Of a DNA stretch of 34,470 bases, positions 18,408 through 25,556 are shown piece after piece; within the stretch, counting starts at the first letter, position 1, and each line of letters opens with the position of its first letter. Source of the stretch: CAWJAP01 sp963834365 (GTDB taxonomy: Bacteria; Acidobacteriota; Vicinamibacteria; Vicinamibacterales; Vicinamibacteraceae). The DNA is taken from positions 1 to 34,470 of the forward strand of contig CAWIBS010000003.1 in NCBI GenBank assembly GCA_963834365.1, read 5' to 3'. The position numbers and the translations under genes were made by a program. The notes beneath the pieces are model-generated. The model ran no database searches. It had not been told where the DNA came from and saw only the letters and a list, made by a program, of their open reading frames with translations.

Positions 18408-19575
18408 GGCAGGCGCTCCAGCAGGTTGCGCGCGCGTGCCCGGACGTTCGACAACCCGTCGAGCGCCAGGCCGTCCGATGGACAGAGCGGCTGCCGCAGG
18501 ATCGAGAGGACCGTCGCAATGAGCCGATCCGCGGTCAGCTCGTCCGGCTCGACCAGACCGAACACGCCGCGCGAGGCCAGCAGACGCGCCCTGAGCAGCT
18601 GCTCCATGACGGGGTGCGCACGCGGCACCAGCACCGCCTTGCGGCCGAGCGAGAGCAGGTCGCAGACCGTGCAGTAGCCGGCCATCGCGACGACGACGTC
18701 GGCACCCGCGTATCTGGGCGTCAGATCCGGCTCGAATTCCACGAACGTGACGTCGGCCAGCGCTCCGAAGCGGTCGAGAATCTCCACGCTCCGGTGCCGG
18801 GGCATCTGCGGACCGAAGACGATCGTCGTGCGCAGCGCCGTGCCGCGCGGCAGTGCCGAAAGCCCCTCCAGATACGTCGTGATGAGCTCGCCGCCGTCAC
18901 CGCCTCCGCCGGTCGTGACCAGCACTCGCGGCGGACCCGCGGGCCGGACAGGCGCCACTCGAGCCTGCCGCAGATATCCGCAGAACACGGACTTGCGTGC
19001 GACCGTGTCACTGAATCCGTAGGCGATCACCGGATCGAAGAGCGACTGGTCCCCATAGATCCACACTTCGTCGTAGTAGCGCTCGACGAGGCCGGTGAAG
19101 TTGCTTCGATCGAGCGAGGTGCGCGTGCGCTCTGGTTCGTCGAGGATGTCGCGCACACCGAGCACCAGCCGCGGACGATCGGCCGATCCATGGAGCGCCT
19201 CGAGTGTCTCCACCAGCTCGCCGTCCACGCCGCCTGCGCGCTTGTCCACGATCATCAAATCCGGGGCAAAGCCGAGCACCGTGTGTTTCAGCAGGGCGGC
19301 GCGCACGTGTGCGATCTCGGTGGGCCACGGGGCCATGAATCGCGGCTGATAGTGATCGGCTGAGACCCGATCCACGCATGGCAGCTTGATGTAGTCGACG
19401 CCTTCGGGGATTCGAAAATCGTGGATCACCGGCGAGCCGGTGACGATGAGGATCGCGGAGTCCGGATACTCCTGCCGGAGCGCGTCGGCGAGCGTCAACG
19501 TTCGCCGGATGTTGCCGAGGCCGAAGGTGTCGTGCGAGTAGAGCAGGATCTTGCGGCGGGGCGATGTTTCCGCAT
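18404..19575 (-). CDS. MurG-like glycosyltransferase (COG4671-type), first gene of the cluster, 5' frameshift
   Basis: The main frame codes from RKILLYSHDTFGLGNIRRTL onward, an N-terminal signature of this GT group. That frame has no ATG, GTG or TTG start before this motif; only a TTG at 19498, inside it. Adding one C to the CCCC run (plus-strand GGGG, 19558-19561) joins it to an ATG at 19575 and gives MRKHRPRRKILLYSHDTF, about 390 aa. The C-terminal half has VLVTTGGGGDGG, AMAGYCTVCDLLSLGRKAVL and VPRAHPVMEQ, the donor-binding part. It is the first cluster gene, so the operon promoter must lie in 19576-20240, but I could not place it. It is a paralogue of the GT at 8666-9877. Confidence 0.83.
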
Positions 19576-20023
19576 GCCGTCTTCGCGGTCAGCCGTGCTG
19601 CAGCCTCAGCAACGCCGGCACGCGCGCGTGTGCCGGCTCCGTTCGTCTGCGACTTGGCGTGCTCGCAAAGTTGAGCCGGATCGCGAACGGCCGTCGCGTG
19701 CAGTGGCGGTCCTGGACGCTTCCAAGAACGGCTCGTCGAGCGCTCCTGCATGTCCGTGATGGCTGAATGGCACGCGACCCCAACGCCAGACGCGGCCTGC
19801 GCGTGTGCCGGAGCACGTTTGCAAGCCCGTGGCCAAGCCCGAAGAGCACGCATGCGCGCCCGCTTGCGGCTTCGTACGTCACACGGTGTTTACGTCGGCG
19901 GTAAGCCACGTACGCGGGATGAAAACCAGCCGGGACTGACGTCCGGCGCGTTCGAGGCGTGTGGGGAGAAGCCAGACTCTGCAGTGGCAACTGTTCAGGG
20001 AGCGTGGCGAACTCAGTTGCGTT
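19576..20023. other. Gene-free stretch upstream of the glycan cluster
   Basis: No frame on either strand here resembles a protein family I recognise, and the long open frames look like GC-driven noise. It should hold the cluster promoter (minus strand), but no convincing -35/-10 pair was found. A 7-bp hairpin, GCCGGCA/TGCCGGC at 19614-19637, lies about 40 bp upstream of the predicted first codon and has no T tract. Confidence 0.5.
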
Positions 20024-20215
20024 CGGTAACGGAGGGGACGGAGGGAACGGTCTTAACACGGAGAAACGGAGTAACGGAGACGAACAGAGAAGGGCTGATT
20101 CCTATTTCCATTGGTATGGATCTGGATTTCTATCTGTATGCATTTGGATTTCTCCGTTCGCCTCCGTTGCTCCGTTCCTCCTGTTAATCCGCTCCCTCCG
20201 TCCCCTCGGTTACCG
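20024..20215. repeat. Long imperfect inverted repeat built from ACGGAG units
   Basis: The left arm 20024-20091 and the right arm 20150-20215 are reverse complements at roughly 85% identity over about 66 nt, with a 58-nt AT-richer spacer. Each arm holds four to six copies of ACGGAG or close variants. The right arm starts about 25 bp past the natural stop of the restriction-modification remnant. It could form a long RNA or DNA hairpin, act as a terminator, or be a non-autonomous mobile repeat. Confidence 0.75.
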
Positions 20216-20239
20216 TTCTCTCTGTCTCGTCCGTTACCT

Positions 20240-21009
20240 TCACTCGATCCGGAACACCTCATCACCTCGTCGCCGAGGTGGTTGATGACCTTCACGGCGA
20301 TGCGGCCGCTCGATGGTTTCGGGAACGGCCGGGACACGGCGCTGTGGAGCGTGGCCCACACGTCGGCGTCGATCTCCGCCTTGAGCGTCGTCTTCAGCGC
20401 GCCGTACGGGTCGTTCTGACCGAGGAAATAGGCGTGGCGGACGAAGAAGCTCTCCTCGTTGTAGTCGGTGTCGATGAACCGGCAGGCGATGCCGTCCGCG
20501 GTGTCGCTGCGGATCTCGCCTGTCGTCGGGTCGAAGACGTCCACGCCCCGCACGTGCACCCGCAGCCGCCCGTCATCGTCGTGGAGAATGTCAATGTCCG
20601 GCTCGCCGAAGACGACGAAGAGGTTGCCCTTGCCGGTGGCCTTGAGCTCGCCGCCGAACTCGTGATGCCGCCAGTGCTGGAGAAGGCGTGCGGTTTCCGG
20701 CGTGACCTGCCACTGGCTCGCCGGCAACGCGCGCCAGGCGTCCATGTGGCCGCGGACCTCGTTGATGATCGACGTCAGGTCGTAGTCCACGCGCCTGCTC
20801 GACAAGCCAGTGCCCTGGTCCAGCGCCAGTTCCTGCTGGCGGGTTCCGCGTCGCTTCTTCGGCTTGGGGATGGGTGAGATGAACTCCGCGCGGCGGCGCC
20901 TGTCGATCAGGCTTCCGGTGGGCTGCCCGGTCCCATCGAGCTCCCAATGCTGCTGCGGGTACTCGTACGGCGAATTGACGATCGGTCGCTCGAAGAACGG
21001 GTTCGTCAT
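20240..21009 (-). pseudogene. Chimeric remnant of a restriction-modification locus
   Basis: The first ~119 residues (MTNPFFERPIVNSPYEYP, HWELDGTGQPTG, FISPIPKPKK, QWQVTPETARLLQHWRHHEF) match the N-terminus of large type III-like restriction endonucleases of the BPTD_3080 group, as I remember them. The frame then passes near 20650 into ELKATGKGNLFVVFGEPDID, NEESFFVRHAYFLG and SGRIAVKVINHLGDEV, which I associate with the C-terminus of a partner DNA methyltransferase or other RM protein. The helicase and catalytic cores that should lie between are absent, so an in-frame deletion probably joined two ends. One missing A near 20261-20265 would restore EVMKVFRIE and a stop at 20240; the raw frame instead runs on into the inverted repeat to 20053. 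Unlikely to be functional. Confidence 0.7.
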
Positions 21010-21113
21010 GCCTCAAAGGCCAAGGCGCCTCCGGATTCTAGTCGACGGCCCGACGAAATCTCAGTCGGCTGAACTCCAGCTCAGCCAGGGTCGATTCCAA
21101 TGCGACCAAGGGC

Positions 21114-21848
21114 CTACGGTGATTCCGAGTCGCCCTTCTCGTCGAGCCAGGCCGCACGGCACTCGCGGACGAGTGCGATCGCCTCATCGGCATCCGCCGC
21201 GCACCGCGGAATCGTCATGTCGTCGACGTTCGCCAGCGGAGGGTCCGCGGCGAGCATCGAGCTCCGGGCCCACTCGATGAGTCCGGGCCACATCTTTCCC
21301 ACGAGAATCAGGGGCGTGTCCTGGAGGTGCTTCACCTGGAGGAGTTGCCAGATCATCATTGTTTCCAGGACCGTGCCGATGCCTCCCGGCGCGACGATGA
21401 ACGCGTCCGAGGCGAGCACGAACTGGTGCAGGCGGGTGAAGAACGTCCGATGCTCGAAGGCCTCGGTCACGAACGCATTCACGTCCTGCTCGAACGGCAG
21501 ATCGACGCGGATCCCCACGGACTGGGCTCGCTCCGGTGCGGTAGCGGCGCCCTCGTTGGCGGCCTGCATCAGCCCCGGGCCGCCGCCCGTGATGATGTCG
21601 CAGCCCATTTCGGCCAGCGCGGCCGCCACCCGTTTGGTCTCGTCGTATCCGAACGTTCCCGGACTCGCCCGCGCCGAACCGAAAATGGTCACGCGATAGC
21701 GATCGCGGCGCGAGGGTTTGAGCCGCGTGAGATTGTTGACCACGTCCCAGAGGCCGAGGACCGAGCTCACCAGGACCTCCTTGACCCGGTCCTCGTCGGC
21801 CAGACTGATCACACGGGGTTGCGTGTCGTCAGGTTGATTTTTGAGCAT
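21114..21848 (-). CDS. LOG-family protein (TIGR00730 Rossmann fold)
   Basis: This intact 244-aa protein has the two hallmark motifs of the LOG (lysine decarboxylase-like) family: GGGPGLMQAANEGA (residues ~88-101) and PGGIGTVLETMMIWQLLQ, the PGGxGTxxE nucleotide-binding site. Family members hydrolyse nucleoside 5'-monophosphates, as in cytokinin activation, or related nucleotides such as AMP. The N-terminal ~45 residues extend beyond the minimal family core. It is flanked by the RM remnant and the GH95 gene, and neither suggests a specific substrate. A 43-bp repeat lies upstream. Confidence 0.88.
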   Translation of the reverse strand: MLKNQPDDTQPRVISLADEDRVKEVLVSSVLGLWDVVNNLTRLKPSRRDRYRVTIFGSARASPGTFGYDETKRVAAALAEMGCDIITGGGPGLMQAANEGAATAPERAQSVGIRVDLPFEQDVNAFVTEAFEHRTFFTRLHQFVLASDAFIVAPGGIGTVLETMMIWQLLQVKHLQDTPLILVGKMWPGLIEWARSSMLAADPPLANVDDMTIPRCAADADEAIALVRECRAAWLDEKGDSESP

Positions 21849-21895
21849 TGTTCCTCACGCGGCTGCGAGGGCTTCGACCACGGATGCCCGGATCC

Positions 21896-21938
21896 GGGTC
21901 CGGCTGAAGCCGGACACTACGTCAACACAAGTGAACTC
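21896..21938 (+). repeat. 43-bp REP-like repeat, copy 1
   Basis: The segment from GGGTCCGGCTGAAGCCGG through CACTACGTCAACACAA to GAACTC recurs at 24928-24970 with two mismatches. TCCGGCTGAAGCCGGA is a hairpin with a 7-bp stem. A palindrome CCCGGATCCGGG (21887-21898) overlaps the left edge. It sits between the LOG and GH95 genes. Confidence 0.85.
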
Positions 21939-22074
21939 TTGCGACGGCGGCCCTCAGCCGCCGTCGCGCGCAGCCCTCGCGGCTCGCCGCGATTCAGCCG
22001 GCCCGGGGCACGGGCCGGCTGGCAGCTCGCCGGCTGCGGTTCATCAGCGTGCCACACACACGTCGTCGCGCATG

Positions 22075-24700
22075 TCAGGTGGTCAACACGATGATCCCGT
22101 TGGGCTGCGTGACGATGTCGGTGAGCACGTCGGGGCGCGCCGGCGGCGGCGCCTGGGGGGCGCCGGCCGCGATGACTGGCGTGCCGGGGTCGTGGCGGCG
22201 ATAGAAGCGGTTCGGGTTCGATCCCTCTGCGGGACGCGACGTGCCGCCGCTGACCTTGACGGCGTGAGCCGTCCTGATTCGCGCGACGCCGCCCAGGCGT
22301 GAGCGCAACTCCGCGCGCGTCAACGCGCCGCCCGACCACTCGAGATCCACGTCGAAGCCGCCACGCAGCCGGATGCCACGGACCCGGCCGTTCGGCCAGA
22401 CGCCCGGCAGCGCCGGCAGCAGGTGGATCTCGCCGGCATGGCTCTGGGCGAGCATCTCGAGGATCCCGGCGGTGACGCCGAAATTCCCATCGATTTGAAA
22501 CGGCGGATGCGCGTCGAACAGGTTGGCGTAGACGCCGCCACCGCCGCGATAGTTGGTGGCGGTCGTGTCCACGAGCGTCAGCAGTCCGCTCAGCACCCGA
22601 AACGCGTGATCGCCGTCGAGGAGCCGTGCCCACTGATTGACCTTCCAGGCGAGACTCCATCCCGTGCCGGCGTCGCCGCGCAGTTCGAGCGACCGCCGGA
22701 CGGCTGCAAACAGCGCCGGCGTGGCCGGGCTGATGTGGCGGCCGGGATGCAGCCCGTACAAGATGGGAGATATGGCGGTGTCCCGGCTCCGGCTCGGCGA
22801 ATTCCTCGACCCATTCGAGCAGCTGGCCGCGGCTGCCGATCGCATACGGGCGCAGACGCGCGCGCGCGTCGAGCAGTCGCGTGCGGAACGGCGCGTCGAC
22901 GCCGAGCGACTCTGCCGCGTCGGCGGTGTCGGCGAACAGGTCGCGCATCACCGCGAGATCCATCGTCGCGCCCGGGCTGATCGCGCCGTTCTTCCCCGAG
23001 GGCAGTCGAAACTGGTTTTCCGGCGACGTCGAGGGCGCCGTGACCAGCCGTCCCGATGCGTCCTCCACCAGCCAGTCGAGGCAGAACTCGGCGGCGCCCC
23101 GGAGCAGCGGGTACGCGCGATCGCGGAGATAGGCGACGTCGCCTCCGAACAGATAGTGCTCGTACAGATGGTGGGCGAGCCACGCGCCGCCCATCTGCCA
23201 GCAGGCCCAGACGGGATCGCCGTGACCCCAGTCGCCGACCATCCCGGACTGCCGCCACAGGTCCGTGTTGTGGTGCGCGGTCCAGCCGCGGGCGCCGTAG
23301 GCCGACGCCGTGCGCCGGCCGGTCACGGCGAGCTCGCCGATGAACGACAGCAGCGGCTGGTGCAGCTCCGGCAGCGCCGCCGGTTCCGCCGGCCAGTAGT
23401 TCATCTGGGCGTTGATGTTGATGGTGTAGTTCGCGCTCCAGGGAGGCCGAATCTCGTCGTTCCAGATCCCCTGCAGGTTGGCCGGCTGCGTGCCGGGACG
23501 ACTGCCGGCGATGAGCAGATAGCGCCCGTACTGCAGCAGGAGCGCCACCAGCCCCGCGTCCTTCGCGCCGTGCGTCGAGATGCGCCGATCGGTGGGCAGG
23601 TCGTCGGCACCGGACCCCAGGTCGAGCGACAGGCGATCGAAGAGGCGGCCGTGATCGGCAACGTGCTCGTCGCGGAGCTGCCGCCATGGGGTGGCCAGCC
23701 CCTGATCGAGCTGGCGCGCGACGATCGGCCCGGGCTCGCGGCCGTCGAGCGCGGGATCCTTGTCGAAGCCATTGAAGCCGGTGGCGGTCGCCACGATCAG
23801 CGTGACCGCGCTCGCGCCCTGTATCCGAAGCGTCGCATCGCCGGCCGACACCTCTCCGCCTTCAGCGGCGACGCCGAGCCCCAGCTCGAATCGCATGCCC
23901 GGCAGCGTGCGTCGTCCCAGACCAGGTTTCGGAGGGTCGGCAGAGGTCCACTGTCCGCCCGGCGTCCCGCCCTCGCGGCCGTATTGCACGGGGACGTCGG
24001 TGTCGTAGTAGTTGGGATCGACGTGTGCGGGTGCGACGCCGCGCAGGCGAAGCTGCCGGCCTTCCACCGACACCGCATGCCGGAGCGGGCTGGACACCCG
24101 GACCTCGAACGTGAGCATGCCAGGCCGATCGGCGGTGAGCCGGACGGCGATGATGCCGGCGGGGGCGCTTGCCAGCGTCTCGCGGCTGTATTGGACCCCG
24201 CCGATCCGGTATTGCACCGAGGCCACGGCGTCGGCGAGGCGCAGCTGCCGGCGGTACTCGCGCACGACGCTGCCGTGTTCGAACGCCAGCCAGACGTCGC
24301 CGAGCGGCAGGTACGATTGCGTGTAGGGACCCATGAGCCGTCGGGAGAGACGGTCGGCCTCGATTGTCTGGCCGGCGAGCGTCAGCTGGCGAATCTCGGT
24401 CAGCGCTTCGCGTGCGCCGGGCGGGTCCCATCCGGCCGGCCCTCCGGACCAGAGCGTGTCGTCGTTGATCTGCAGGCGGTCGCGACCGATGTCGCCGAAC
24501 ACCATCGCCCCCATCCGTCCATTCCCGATGGGCAGCGCCTCCAGCCAGCGCGTCGCCGGCTGCGAGTACCAGAGCGTCGGGTCCGGGGACGAGGCGGCCC
24601 CTTGTCCGCCGTCGGGCGCGAGGGTCCCGGCGCGGTGTATGCGTTCGAGCGGCAGGCTGGCCGCCGCGAGCCACGATTGCACGAATTGCCGGCGGTTCAT
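22075..24700 (-). CDS. GH95-family glycoside hydrolase (alpha-L-fucosidase-like), Tat-exported, one frameshift
   Basis: The reconstructed enzyme has about 874 aa. The ATG at 24700 gives MNRRQFVQSWLAAASLPLER, a twin-arginine leader; an in-frame extension up to 24784 adds only non-leader sequence. GH95 features follow: LWYSQPATRWLEALPIGNGR, INDDTLWSGGP, ANLQGIWNDEIRPPWSANYT, NINAQMNYWPAEPA, TAPSTSPENQF and GHRHISHLYGLHPG. The frame shifts at 22760-22761, where an extra T turns CATCTGTAC into CATCTTGTAC. The C-terminus resumes with TGWSLAWKVNQWARL, FQIDGNFGVTAGILEML and LLPALPGVWPNG, and ends GIIVLTT. The enzyme should remove 1,2-linked alpha-L-fucose or a similar alpha-L-sugar from extracellular glycans. 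Confidence 0.92.
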
Positions 24701-24783
24701 CGGCCCCCTCGTCACCGGCGCCGATTCATCCCTGTCGCGCGCGGCGGGGCATAGCATGCCACGGACAAGATCGGACACGGACA

Positions 24784-24800
24784 AGACGGCTTGGCCGTCT
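24784..24800. promoter_or_regulatory. Perfect small hairpin upstream of GH95
   Basis: AGACGGC-TTG-GCCGTCT forms a 7-bp stem with a 3-nt loop. It is next to a direct repeat CGGACAAGA found twice within about 30 bp. It lies 84 bp before the GH95 start and has no T tract. The role is unknown; an operator or an mRNA leader hairpin is possible. Confidence 0.3.
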
Positions 24801-24927
24801 CACGCCAGCGCCGCCTGCCAGTCAACCAGGGACAGCGTGGAGGCGGCGCATCGGCGCAGGCAACCCGCGCGGAAAGGACCTCACCCCGCATTCACGTGGG
24901 TCGATATTCGTAGTGTCCGCCTCCCCT

Positions 24928-24970
24928 GGGTCCGGCTGAAGCCGGACACTACGTCAACACAACAGAACTC
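24928..24970 (+). repeat. 43-bp REP-like repeat, copy 2
   Basis: This is the same unit as at 21896-21938. Here an inverted copy of part of it, CGTAGTGTCCG at 24909-24919, precedes it and pairs with CGGACACTACG at 24943-24953, making a larger hairpin. It ends 10 bp before the sigma factor start at 24981. Confidence 0.85.
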
Positions 24971-24980
24971 CCGGTCTAGA

Positions 24981-25556
24981 ATGACGGGACGACGAATCCC
25001 GCACCCAACGTCACCGGACTGCTGCTCGAGTGGGGACAGGGCGACGAGGGCGCCCTCGAGCGATTGATCCCGCTCGTCCAGCAGGAGCTCCATCGCATCG
25101 CGCGGCGCTGCATGGCGGGCGAGCGCGTCGGGCACAGCCTCCAGGCAACGGCGCTCGTCAACGAGGCCTACGTCCGTCTGGTCGACGGGAAGGCTGTCGA
25201 GTGGCACGACCGCGCGCATTTCCTCGCGGTGTCCGCCCGGGTGATGCGCCGCATCCTCGTCGATCACGCGCGCGCGCGGCAGTATCAGAAGCGCGGCGGC
25301 GACGCGGCGAAGGTGACCTTCGACGAGGCGCTGGTCGTGACCGACGAGCCGCGTCAGGACTACGTGGCGCTCGACGATGCGCTGGAGGCGCTGGCGAAGT
25401 TCGACGAGCGGAAGAGCCGCGTCATCGAGATGCGATTCTTCGGCGGCCTGAGCGTGGAGGAAACGGCGGCGGTGTTGAAGGTCTCGGCCGATACGGTGAT
25501 GCGGCGACTGGCGGCTGGCCAAGGTCTGGCTGCGGCGCGAGATGCGGCGGACATGA
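24981..25556 (+). CDS. ECF sigma factor (TIGR02999-like), frameshifted at both ends
   Basis: The core reads QELHRIARRCMAGERVGHSL, QATALVNEAYVRLVD (region 2) and DERKSRVIEMRFFGGLSVEE with TAAVLKVSADTVMR (region 4 helix-turn-helix). The N-terminal frame lacks a usual start before a TTG at 25064. Adding one G to the GGG at 24986-24988 joins it to the ATG at 24981, giving MTGTTNPAPNVTGLLLEWGQ. At the 3' end, removing one G near 25501-25505 restores DWRLAKVWLRREMRRT and a stop at 25556, which overlaps the kinase ATG (ATGA). The net length is about 191 aa, normal for this family. Such sigma factors usually sit just before a Ser/Thr kinase gene, as here, and may be controlled by it. Confidence 0.87.

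Noticed and set aside
1369..19575. Programmed ribosomal frameshifting as the cause of the frame changes
   Set aside because: The shifts affect unrelated genes, lie in different contexts, go in both directions and have no shared slippery heptamer or downstream structure.
19614..19637. Intrinsic terminator (GCCGGCA hairpin)
   Set aside because: The stem has no following T tract, and it lies upstream of the first gene of the cluster where a terminator would make little sense.
20024..20215. CRISPR array
   Set aside because: The repeated units are only 6-9 bp, irregularly spaced, and arranged as one inverted pair; there are no unique spacers and no cas genes.
22637..24754. 705-codon plus-strand frame opposite the GH95 gene
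   Set aside because: Same reason: it is antisense to a clearly coding GH95 frame and has no family features.
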